Assembly (NCBI GenBank): GCA_964548165.1
Contig: CAZJQD010000047.1
Coordinates: forward strand, 19,600-25,303
From: CAZJQD01 sp964548165 [NCBI: uncultured bacterium]
GTDB lineage: Bacteria; UBA8481
Length of the DNA stretch: 5,704 nucleotides
Direction of reading: 5' to 3'
The stretch's first letter is position 1; the number at the start of each line of letters is the position of its first letter. Positions 1 through 5,704 of this stretch are shown piece after piece. The translations under genes were made by a program, and so were the position numbers. The notes under the pieces were generated by a model. That model made no database searches. It was given only the letters and a program-made list of their open reading frames with translations, and had not been told where the DNA came from.

Positions 1-1363
1 CCTCGTCCTGGCGCCGGGATTCATCGACATTCATTCGCACGGCGATCACTTCCTCCTGATCGATCCGGGAGCCGCCTCGAAGGTGCGGCAGGGCATCACC
101 ACCGATGTCATCGGCAACTGTGGCTACTCCGCCGCGCCGCTCTCGCCCGCCCTCGCCGCGCGTCGTGCCCGGGGACTCGCGCGCTACAACCTCCTTCCCG
201 ACTGGGCCAGCCTCGCCTCCTACCTCGATCGCCTGGCCGATGCCGGCCCGGCGATCAACGTCGCCGCGCTGGTGGGTCACGCCACGCTCCGCGCCTCCTC
301 GGGCATACCGGATGATCGCGCCGCCGATGCTGGCGAATGCAGGAAACTGGCGACCGCCGTCGCGGCCGCGCTCAACGACGGCGCGTTCGGAGTGACAACC
401 GGGGTCTTCTACGCTCCGGGCAAGCATGCCGACAAGGCCGAGCTCGGCGCCCTCGTGGAACCAGTGGCCGCGGCCCGTCGACTCTATGCCGCCCACATCC
501 GCGACGAGGGAGACGGCGTACTCGGGGCGCTGGCCGAAGCCCTCTCCACGGCCACCGACTCGGGTGTTCGTTTCCAATACTCGCACATCAAGACCTGGGG
601 ACGCCGGAACTGGCGGCACAAGCGTTCGATCCTTCGCTTGCTTACCGATGCGCAAAAGGCAGGTCTCGATCTTGCCACCGACCTCTACCCCTACACCTCC
701 GCCGCAACCGATCTCGCCGCCGGCATCGGGCTCTCGGGCGAGCGCCGTCCCGACGTGCTGGCCGCTCGCGTTCGTCACCTCGTAGCCCAGGACCCGCTCT
801 GGCCCTCGCGCGTCCGCGTCCTCGCCACCACCGCGCCCGGCGCCGCCGGCCGCCGGCTCTCCGACTTTCCCGACCCGGCCACTGCCGTCTGCGACATCAT
901 CGCCGCCGACCCCCAGGCGGCGGCCGCCTTCGAGGAGCTCTCCGAGCAGAACCTCCGCGCCTTCCTCGCCCTCCCCTACGCGGCCATCGGCTCCGACGCC
1001 TCAAACCGGGACGTCACGGGCCCGCTCGGCCATGACCGCGTGCATCCCCGAGCCTATGGGACCTTTCCCCGGGTCCTCGGGCGCTACGTCCGCGACCTCA
1101 AGCTCCTCACGCTCGAGGACGCCGTGCATCGGATGACCGGCCTCCCAGCCCAGCGCCTCGGCCTCGCGGATCGTGGCCGCATCGCCCCGGGGTACCGCGC
1201 CGACCTCGTCGCCTTCGACCCCGCCACCGTGAGCGACACCGCCAATTTCCGATCCCCGACGCGCTTTCCGCGCGGCATCCCGCATGTCTGGGTGAACGGC
1301 GTCTCCGTCGTGGCAAACGATGAGCAGACTGCCGCCCGTCCCGGCCAGGTCCTCCGCGCCTGA
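1..1363 (+). CDS. N-acyl-D-amino-acid deacylase (D-aminoacylase family, amidohydrolase superfamily), 5' partial
   Basis: Zinc-dependent amidohydrolase predicted to hydrolyse N-acyl-D-amino acids to a D-amino acid and a carboxylic acid. The frame is open from the window edge (first full codon at base 2), so the true start lies upstream; the GTG at 83 is internal because the HxH motif precedes it. About 453 residues are visible against roughly 480-530 for the family, so only the N-terminal beta-domain part is missing. Metal-site signatures are all present in order: GFIDIHSHGD (His codons at 32 and 38), GNCGYS (Cys codon at 119, the zinc-bridging Cys of D-aminoacylase), AAHIRDEG (His at 494), YSHIK (His at 584) and IGSDAS (catalytic Asp at 995). 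The family block HPRAYGTFPRVLGRYVRD follows, then the C-terminal GRIAPGYRADLVAFDP and the VWVNG end. The region after DLYPYT lacks the usual Pro-x-Trp segment, a mild divergence. The acyl/amino-acid preference (neutral, Asp or Glu type) cannot be told. It lies upstream of, and in the same direction as, a peptide-type ABC transporter. Confidence 0.93.
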   Translation, partial: LVLAPGFIDIHSHGDHFLLIDPGAASKVRQGITTDVIGNCGYSAAPLSPALAARRARGLARYNLLPDWASLASYLDRLADAGPAINVAALVGHATLRASSGIPDDRAADAGECRKLATAVAAALNDGAFGVTTGVFYAPGKHADKAELGALVEPVAAARRLYAAHIRDEGDGVLGALAEALSTATDSGVRFQYSHIKTWGRRNWRHKRSILRLLTDAQKAGLDLATDLYPYTSAATDLAAGIGLSGERRPDVLAARVRHLVAQDPLWPSRVRVLATTAPGAAGRRLSDFPDPATAVCDIIAADPQAAAAFEELSEQNLRAFLALPYAAIGSDASNRDVTGPLGHDRVHPRAYGTFPRVLGRYVRDLKLLTLEDAVHRMTGLPAQRLGLADRGRIAPGYRADLVAFDPATVSDTANFRSPTRFPRGIPHVWVNGVSVVANDEQTAARPGQVLRA

Positions 1364-1384
1364 CACGGCCTATGCGCATGTGAT

Positions 1385-1412
1385 CACCACTGAAACCACG
1401 GGGACCACGGAG
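1385..1412 (+). repeat. Left arm of the palindromic repeat
   Basis: It reads CACC followed by three 9-mer-type units: ACCACTGAA, ACCACGGGG and ACCACGGAG (starting at 1386, 1395 and 1404). It is the more degenerate of the two arms and lies 21 bp after the deacylase stop codon. Immediately outside it is the 8-bp palindrome GTGATCAC (1380-1387), which overlaps the arm's first bases. Confidence 0.75.
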
Positions 1413-1516
1413 AACGTCAAGAACACGAATCAGGAGCCGAATCAAAGTCATGGGAGTTGGAGGGAAGCCGTGGATTCGCGGATGCCCGCCCCTTTTCCAT
1501 CTGCCTTTTGGTTCTC

Positions 1517-1544
1517 CTCGGTGGTCTCGGTGGTCTCTGTGGTG
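1517..1544 (-). repeat. Right arm of the palindromic repeat
   Basis: On the + strand it reads CTCGGTGGT, CTCGGTGGT, CTCTGTGGT, then G. On the minus strand this is ACCACAGAG, ACCACCGAG, ACCACCGAG: three 9-mers, two of them identical. It is the inverse of the left arm with 5 mismatches in 28, and ends 99 bp before the binding-protein start codon. Confidence 0.75.
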
Positions 1545-1643
1545 AATGTTCAAGTTCATCTCCGTCCCCGTTTCGCTGTGGGGATGGCTTGTCGCGGGCA
1601 ATCCCGTGTGCGAGCATCCCACTCCGTGTTCGACCGCCCATCC

Positions 1644-3161
1644 ATGCGCCGACTGACCGTCCTGGCGATCGCCCTTCTTGCCGCCGGACTCGGCGCCTGC
1701 GGAGAAGACCCGCTTCCCGCGGGCACCGTCCGCCTCGCGATCTCGTCCAATCCCCGCTCGCTCGATCCCGCGCAGATGACGGACGTCAATTCCGGCGAGA
1801 TCGGATCGAAGATCTACAACGGCCTCGTACGCTTCGACGGACTCGCCGTCGTCGGCGACTTGGCCGAGACCTGGACGATCTCGCCCGACCTCCGCTCGTG
1901 GCGTTTTCACATCCGCGAGGGCGTGCGCTTTCACAACGGCCGGGCCCTGGCGGCCGCGGACATCGCCTGGTCTCTGAACCGCATCCTCGACACCGCGACC
2001 AAGTCGCCACGACGCTGGGTGCTGGAGTCCGTCGAGGCCGTCTCGGCGCCCTCCGACCGCGAGGTCGTCCTTCGCCTCAAGGCGCCCTCAGCCGCCTTCC
2101 TCGCGCTCCTGGCGATGCCCGCCTGCTACGTCGTCCCGCGCGAGGAACTGGAGCGACACGGCGAGGATTACGCGCACCACGCGATCGGGACGGGCCCTTA
2201 CAGGCTCGTTCACTGGGAGGACGATCGCCGCATCCTCCTCGAGCGAAACACCGACTACTTCGCCGGCGACGTCGGGCCGGCCGCCGTCGAGTACTCCGTC
2301 ATCCCCGAGCCGTTGACGCAAATTGCGCTCCTGAAACGAGGTCGCCTCGACGCCTGCGAGATTCCCGATGTCCAGCTCCCCCGCCTCAAGAGCGACCCCG
2401 CGTGGAGAAACCGGATCCTGGACGGCGAGCAACCGGCGACCGGCTACGTCGCTCTCAACACCGAGCGGTTCACCGATCCCCGCGTGCGTCGCGCCTTCAA
2501 CCTCGCCATCGACCGCGAGCGCATCATCGCGTCCGTGCGCGGTGGGCTGGCGACCCCCGCGTCCAGTCCCGTCCCTCCCTCGCTCCTCGCGGGCGGAACC
2601 GCGCCCGGCCCGATCGCCTTCGATCCCGAGACGGCCCGCACTCTTCTTTCCGATGCCGGCTTCCGTCCCGATCGCCCGCTCGTGCTCCTTAGAAACGCGC
2701 CCCGCGGCACGCTCGAGCCCGCCGAGGCCGTGGCCGGGTATCTCCGCGACATCGGGATCCCGGTTCGCGTCGAGGCGATGGAGTTCTCCTCGCTCTCCGC
2801 GCGCATCAACCGCGGCGACTACGACCTTGCGCTCCTCAACTGGTTCGCCGACTACCCCGATCCCGAAAACTTTCTCCTCCCGCTCTTTCACTCCCGCAAC
2901 ATCGGCGGAGCGGGCAACCGCGCGCGCCTCCGGGACCAGCGCGTCGACGCCGCACTCGATCGGCTCTCGACCACCGTCGGCCCCGCCCGTGCGGCCGCGT
3001 TGGCCAACGCCCTCGCCACGGTCACCGAGACCGCGCCCTGGATCTTTCTCTGGCACCCGCGCATGGCCATGGCCGTCTCTCCCCGGTTCGACGGCTACCG
3101 CATCCCGCTCATCAACAACGGCGAGAACGGCGCGCGGTGGCGGCTGGTGGAAGCGCCGTGA
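1644..3161 (+). CDS. ABC transporter substrate-binding lipoprotein, family 5 (peptide/nickel type, SBP_bac_5)
   Basis: Extracytoplasmic solute receptor of a dipeptide/oligopeptide-type ABC importer, 505 residues, a normal family length. The ATG at 1644 is chosen because it gives a clean lipoprotein signal: MRR n-region, hydrophobic stretch at residues 4-16, and lipobox LGAC with the acylated Cys at residue 19. The frame is open further upstream, but that part is the repeat spacer. Family-5 landmarks are SSNPRSLDPA (34-43), YNGLVRFD (58-65), WRFHIREGVRFHNG (86-99), GTGPY (182-186), RNTDYFAGD (201-209), DPRVRRAFNLAIDRERI (278-294) and WFADYPDPENFLLPLF (400-415). No Shine-Dalgarno sequence is visible within 15 bases of the start, and I see no convincing -35/-10 pair in 1545-1643, so start and promoter are unconfirmed. 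Its stop overlaps the next gene's start, indicating one operon with the permeases. Peptides are the default substrate guess; the family also binds nickel, opines and sugars, so the ligand is undetermined. Confidence 0.92.
   Translation: MRRLTVLAIALLAAGLGACGEDPLPAGTVRLAISSNPRSLDPAQMTDVNSGEIGSKIYNGLVRFDGLAVVGDLAETWTISPDLRSWRFHIREGVRFHNGRALAAADIAWSLNRILDTATKSPRRWVLESVEAVSAPSDREVVLRLKAPSAAFLALLAMPACYVVPREELERHGEDYAHHAIGTGPYRLVHWEDDRRILLERNTDYFAGDVGPAAVEYSVIPEPLTQIALLKRGRLDACEIPDVQLPRLKSDPAWRNRILDGEQPATGYVALNTERFTDPRVRRAFNLAIDRERIIASVRGGLATPASSPVPPSLLAGGTAPGPIAFDPETARTLLSDAGFRPDRPLVLLRNAPRGTLEPAEAVAGYLRDIGIPVRVEAMEFSSLSARINRGDYDLALLNWFADYPDPENFLLPLFHSRNIGGAGNRARLRDQRVDAALDRLSTTVGPARAAALANALATVTETAPWIFLWHPRMAMAVSPRFDGYRIPLINNGENGARWRLVEAP
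3146..3151 (+). promoter_or_regulatory. Likely ribosome binding site for the first permease
   Basis: GGTGGA lies 6 bases before the GTG at 3158 and is one mismatch from GGAGGA. It favours that start over the in-frame GTG at 3137, which would add seven residues before a normal DppB-type N-terminus. The site lies inside the end of the upstream gene. Confidence 0.5.
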
Positions 3162-4075
3162 TCGGCTTCCTCCTCCGTCGCTTCGCCGGCCTCCTCTTCG
3201 TCCTCGTGGGCGTGACCTTCCTCGTGCACCTGCTCCTGCACCTCGTCCCCGGCGACCCCGTCGACACCATCGTGGGGCAGGGTGCGTCCGAGGAAGTGCG
3301 CGCCGACCTGCGCGCCGAGCTCGGACTCGACCGCCCGCTTCTCGTCCAGTACGGCCTCTTTCTCAAGCGCCTCTCACACGGTGACCTCGGCCGCTCCTTC
3401 ATCACCCGAAAACCCATCATGGACTCGGTGATCGAGCGGCTGCCGCGGACCCTGGTCCTGGCCGTCGCCGCCGTCCTCATCGCCGTCACCCTCGGCGTCA
3501 CCGCGGGATTCTTCACGGCTCTCAAGCCGCGCGGTTCGCTCGATCGCACGCTCATGATCGTCGCCGTCGCCGGGGTCAGCGCGCCCGTCTTTGTCACCGC
3601 GCTTGCCCTGCGTTGGCTCTTCGCCGAGCACTTTCCGATCCTGCCGCCCGCCGGTTACGGCGGCATCGCCTTCCTCATCCTCCCCGCGCTCGCCCTGGGT
3701 TCGCGCTCCGCCGCCTACCTCGCGCGGATCACGCGCACCACGCTCCTCGAGGTCCTCTCCGAGGATTACCTCAGGACCGCACGCGCCAAGGGGCTCTCGC
3801 GGCTCCAGGCGCTCTGGCGCCACGCCATGCCCAATGCGGCCGGTCCTCTCGTCGCCGTCATCGTGCTCGACCTCGCCATGTACCTGAACGGTTCGGTCAT
3901 CACCGAGAGCATCTTCGCGTGGCCCGGGCTCGGCCGCTTCGCGCTGACGGCCATCCTCCAGCGCGATCTCCCCGCCATCCAGGCCGTCGTCCTCGTCATG
4001 GCCCTGACGTACATCCTCGCAATGGCGATCGCCGATATCCTCCGCGCCGTGATCGACCCGAGACTTCGCTCATGA
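3158..4075 (+). CDS. ABC transporter permease, DppB/OppB family
   Basis: Inner-membrane channel subunit of the peptide-type importer, 305 residues, within the family's range. The GTG at 3158 is preferred: it overlaps the upstream TGA (GTGA, 3158-3161), has GGTGGA upstream, and gives the usual DppB opening with membrane segment 1 at about residues 9-29, followed by LVPGDPV (29-35). Other family features are the LGLDRPLLVQY block (55-65), GDLGRSF (75-81), and hydrophobic segments near 99-121, 131-155, 170-182, 228-246 and 275-296. The cytoplasmic EAA loop that contacts the ATPase spans about 198-228 (EDYLRTARAKG ... RHAMPN), and ITESIFAWPGLGRF follows at about 248-261. It pairs with the permease encoded next. 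The overlap implies translational coupling to the binding protein. Substrate cannot be read from the permease sequence. Confidence 0.94.
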   Translation: MIGFLLRRFAGLLFVLVGVTFLVHLLLHLVPGDPVDTIVGQGASEEVRADLRAELGLDRPLLVQYGLFLKRLSHGDLGRSFITRKPIMDSVIERLPRTLVLAVAAVLIAVTLGVTAGFFTALKPRGSLDRTLMIVAVAGVSAPVFVTALALRWLFAEHFPILPPAGYGGIAFLILPALALGSRSAAYLARITRTTLLEVLSEDYLRTARAKGLSRLQALWRHAMPNAAGPLVAVIVLDLAMYLNGSVITESIFAWPGLGRFALTAILQRDLPAIQAVVLVMALTYILAMAIADILRAVIDPRLRS

Positions 4076-4079
4076 GGAA
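4074..4079 (+). promoter_or_regulatory. Ribosome binding site for the second permease
   Basis: GAGGAA lies 6 bases before the GTG at 4086 and overlaps the stop codon of the preceding permease gene. It is the best Shine-Dalgarno match in the window and decides the GTG start. A nearby ATG at 4072 opens a different frame that stops after five codons. Confidence 0.7.
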
Positions 4080-4085
4080 TCGCGC

Positions 4086-4907
4086 GTGAAGCCCGCCCTC
4101 CTCATCCTCGCGTTCGTCTTCATCGCGACCGTGGCCGCCTCGCTCTTCACCCCCTACGACGTCTCCGGGGACACGGCGGCCCTGACCGGGGAGCGGCTCC
4201 AGAATCGCCACCTGCCTCCCTCCTGGAGCCATCCGCTGGGCACGGACGAGCTGGGGCGCGACGTCTTCGCCCGCACGCTCTACGGCGCGCGCGTCTCCCT
4301 GGGCATCGGCATCCTCGCCCGGATCCTCGCCGTCCTGGTAGGCGGCGCGATCGGCGCTATCGCCGGGTATGCCGGGGGGCGGATAGACTTCGCGCTGACC
4401 CGCATCATGGAGATCTTCCTCGCCTTTCCCTCGCTCATCCTCGCCATCGCCATCGGTGCCGCGCTGGGCGCCGGCTGGACGAGCGTCGTCCTCGCGATCG
4501 TGATCGTCTCCTGGGTCGACGTAGCGGTCCTCGTCCGCGCCGTCGCGGCCGGCGTCGCCCAGCGCGACTTCGTCGCCGCCGCGCGCGCGATGGGCGACTC
4601 CCCTGCCCGGATCCTCGTCCGCCACATCCTGCCGAACTGCCTGCCAGCCATCGTCGTCTCGTTCACCTTCGGGATCGCGTCGGCAGTCATGGTCGAGGCC
4701 TCGCTCTCGTACCTGGGACTCGGCGGCGCCGGCGGCACGGGCCTTCCGAGCTGGGGCTGGATGATCGCGACGGCCGAGTATCACCTCGCGACGGCGCCGT
4801 GGGCGGTCCTGGGGCCCGGCGCCGCGCTCGCCTTGACCGTCTTCGCCTGGAACCTGCTCGGCGACGCGCTCCGCGACAGGCTCGACGTCAAGGCCGACCT
4901 CGCATGA
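4086..4907 (+). CDS. ABC transporter permease, DppC/OppC family
   Basis: Second channel subunit of the importer, 273 residues, normal for DppC. The GTG start is set by GAGGAA 6 bases upstream; the gene follows the first permease by 10 bp. Membrane segment 1 is at about residues 4-21, then the periplasmic family block HPLGTDELGRDVFARTLYGARVSL (49-72; key residues GTDELGRD), with further hydrophobic stretches near 75-95, 112-128, 134-152, 187-204 and 236-255. The ATPase-contacting EAA loop lies at about 160-187 (DFVAAARAMG ... RHILPN), followed by EASLSYLGLG (204-213) and LPSWGWMI (220-227), both typical of DppC. It should form a heterodimer with the preceding permease. No ATPase subunit gene follows; instead its stop overlaps the start of an HhH protein gene (ATGA, 4904-4907). 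The ATPases must be upstream of this window or elsewhere if the transporter works. Confidence 0.94.
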   Translation: MKPALLILAFVFIATVAASLFTPYDVSGDTAALTGERLQNRHLPPSWSHPLGTDELGRDVFARTLYGARVSLGIGILARILAVLVGGAIGAIAGYAGGRIDFALTRIMEIFLAFPSLILAIAIGAALGAGWTSVVLAIVIVSWVDVAVLVRAVAAGVAQRDFVAAARAMGDSPARILVRHILPNCLPAIVVSFTFGIASAVMVEASLSYLGLGGAGGTGLPSWGWMIATAEYHLATAPWAVLGPGAALALTVFAWNLLGDALRDRLDVKADLA

Positions 4908-5686
4908 TCGGACCCGCGTTCGCCCTGGCCCTGGCCGGTCCCATCCTCGCGTCCTTCCTGGTGACCCAGGCCCCGACCGCCACGGGGGCTGAGCGAGCGT
5001 CGACCGCGGATTCTGAGAGCGCGGGAGAGCATGCGACCGCGGTCACACCCCTCGCGCGAACCGCCGAGATCGCAATTCGAACGGCAGAAGAGGAACTAGC
5101 CCGCGCCGAGGCCCGCAGCCCGCTCCTCGACCGCCTCCTGGAATCGGCCCGCGCCGCCTACGAGGCGGGTCGCTACGAGGACGCCATCGCCACCGCGCGC
5201 CGCGCGCGGCTCGTCGCGGGCCGCCGGGGGCGCGAGGCGCCGCAGACCACGCCAAGCGCGCGACTCTACACCGAGGTTCAGTACGAGGCCCTGGAACGGC
5301 TCGTCGCGCTGGAGAACCGGGGAACCTCCGACCCGGGAGTCCTGGCCGCGCGCGAACTCGTGGACGCCTCGGAAGCGGCCATGGCCGGCGGCAACATCAC
5401 CCAGGCCGAGAACCTGGCACGCCGCGCCATCCTCATGATGGCCGCGCTTCCACCGCCGCGGCTGGAGCGCGACACGGCCGATCGCCGTCTCGATCTCAAC
5501 CGCGCCACGCGCGAGGAGCTCAAGGCCGTCCCCGGCATGACCTCCGAGATGATCCGCAATCTCCTCTGGTTCCGCCGTTGGATCGGGCCGCTACGCTCCT
5601 ACATGGACCTGCGCTACATCCCGGAGTTCGATCCCGAGTTCATCATCATCGCCGGCCGCTGGCTCGCCGTCTTTCCCTCGCGATAG
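4904..5686 (+). CDS. Exported helix-hairpin-helix protein with TPR-like helical middle (ComEA-like C-terminus)
   Basis: A 260-residue protein of unknown role. The ATG at 4904 overlaps the permease stop (ATGA); only a weak AAGG precedes it, so translation is probably coupled. Residues 3-20 are hydrophobic, ending near ATGAE (26-30), which fits a signal peptide or N-terminal anchor, although there is no positively charged n-region. Residues 51-106 are Ala/Arg/Glu-rich helix and include a TPR-like unit, AAYEAGRYEDAIATARRA (84-101). A second similar helical pair runs about 147-180 (AMAGGNITQAENLARRA). The C-terminus carries an HhH domain: LDLNRATREELKAVPGM (196-212), a second helix with IRNLLWFRRWIGPLRS (217-232) and a degenerate second hairpin, LRYIPEFDPEF (236-246). 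This resembles the ComEA/secretion-type HhH fold, which binds DNA in ComEA; in other exported proteins its role varies. No link to peptide transport is known to me; operon membership is shown by the overlap only. Confidence 0.82.
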   Translation: MIGPAFALALAGPILASFLVTQAPTATGAERASTADSESAGEHATAVTPLARTAEIAIRTAEEELARAEARSPLLDRLLESARAAYEAGRYEDAIATARRARLVAGRRGREAPQTTPSARLYTEVQYEALERLVALENRGTSDPGVLAARELVDASEAAMAGGNITQAENLARRAILMMAALPPPRLERDTADRRLDLNRATREELKAVPGMTSEMIRNLLWFRRWIGPLRSYMDLRYIPEFDPEFIIIAGRWLAVFPSR

Positions 5687-5704
5687 CAAGTGTGATTTAA
5701 TCGC

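Larger units (their letters stand above)
1385..1544. repeat. Palindromic intergenic repeat element with 9-mer repeat arms
   Basis: This element occupies most of the 280-bp spacer between the deacylase and the binding-protein gene. Two 28-bp arms (1385-1412 and 1517-1544) are inverted copies matching at 23 of 28 positions by hand alignment. Each arm is three degenerate tandem copies of the 9-mer ACCACNGAG. The 104 bp between the arms show no strong internal symmetry. GC is about 54% across 1381-1560 against about 68% in a sample of the neighbouring gene, so the stretch differs in composition. Translated on the minus strand, the right arm reads HHRDHRDHRGE. From memory, peptides of this kind recur as spurious hypothetical proteins in many environmental bacterial genomes, which suggests a dispersed non-coding element rather than a gene. 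No transposase and no convincing target duplication are visible. The outer limits are uncertain and could extend to about 1378-1560. Confidence 0.75.

Noticed and set aside
1372-1387. Small perfect palindromes ATGCGCAT and GTGATCAC just after the deacylase stop, as a possible operator or terminator
   Set aside because: Each is only 8 bp with no loop or T-run, and neither matches a regulator site I can name. GTGATCAC overlaps the repeat's edge. Such short palindromes are expected by chance.
1385-1544. CRISPR or tandem-repeat array
   Set aside because: The repeat units are 9 bp, contiguous and degenerate, with no spacers. The two groups are inverted relative to each other.
1589-1625. TTGTCG as a -35 box for the binding-protein operon
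   Set aside because: No acceptable -10 box lies 16-18 bases downstream in this GC-rich stretch.
1320-1643. In-frame upstream extension of the binding-protein gene (open from 1320, with an ATG at 1584)
   Set aside because: It would translate the end of the deacylase gene and the palindromic repeat and bury the lipoprotein signal peptide about 108 residues inside the protein. The ATG at 1644 gives a perfect N-terminal signal.
1107-1934. 275-codon minus-strand open frame crossing the deacylase end, spacer and binding-protein start
   Set aside because: It is antisense to two well-supported genes, with low-complexity Arg/Gly/Asp composition typical of GC-rich shadow frames. Its HHRDHRDHR part comes from the repeat.
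2088-3056. 322-codon minus-strand open frame
   Set aside because: It is exactly opposite the binding-protein gene, shows no recognisable domain, and GC-rich antisense frames commonly stay open.
3996-4784. 262-codon minus-strand open frame
   Set aside because: It is antisense to the second permease, with charged low-complexity composition and no family motif.
5680-5704. GCGAT ... ATCGC inverted pair around the last stop codon as a terminator
   Set aside because: Arms are 5 bp with a 15-base loop and no T-run, and the window ends there, so chance is the simpler explanation.

Overview
This 5.7 kb window is a GC-rich bacterial chromosomal segment (about 68% GC in a coding sample counted by hand). 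All five genes are on the + strand: the 3' part of an N-acyl-D-amino-acid deacylase, a lipoprotein substrate-binding protein, two inner-membrane permeases of the dipeptide/oligopeptide (Dpp/Opp) ABC type, and an exported helix-hairpin-helix (HhH) protein. The lipobox on the binding protein points to a diderm or otherwise lipoprotein-anchoring bacterium. Several genes lack a clear Shine-Dalgarno sequence, GTG starts are used, and the only spacer carries a dispersed-type palindromic repeat. I associate that combination with environmental or uncultivated lineages (Acidobacteriota, PVC, Gemmatimonadota and similar), but the phylum cannot be fixed from this sequence.

Layout. Bases 1-1363 hold the deacylase, cut at its 5' end by the window edge, with its metal-site residues intact. 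Bases 1364-1643 are the only non-coding stretch (280 bp). It is clearly less GC-rich (about 54% over 1381-1560, hand count) and contains an inverted repeat. Two 28-bp arms, each made of three degenerate copies of the 9-mer ACCACNGAG, face each other across about 104 bp. Bases 1644-5686 are a tightly packed operon: binding protein, then permease B with a GTGA overlap, then permease C after 10 bp with a good GAGGAA ribosome binding site, then the HhH protein with an ATGA overlap. The last 18 bases are non-coding and uninformative.

How the genes may work together. The lipoprotein would capture short peptides or acyl-amino acids outside the inner membrane, and the two permeases would form the translocation channel. 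The deacylase would hydrolyse N-acyl-D-amino acids to free D-amino acids and fatty or acetic acid. Salvage of D-amino-acid-containing compounds, for example from cell-wall turnover, is therefore reasonable but inferred from neighbourhood only. The two ATPase subunits this transporter class needs are not present. The HhH protein sits where they are often found, and its link to transport is unexplained.

Nothing here is a clearly new system. The items most worth a second look are the palindromic repeat in the spacer, the exported HhH protein translationally coupled to the permeases, and the missing ATPases.
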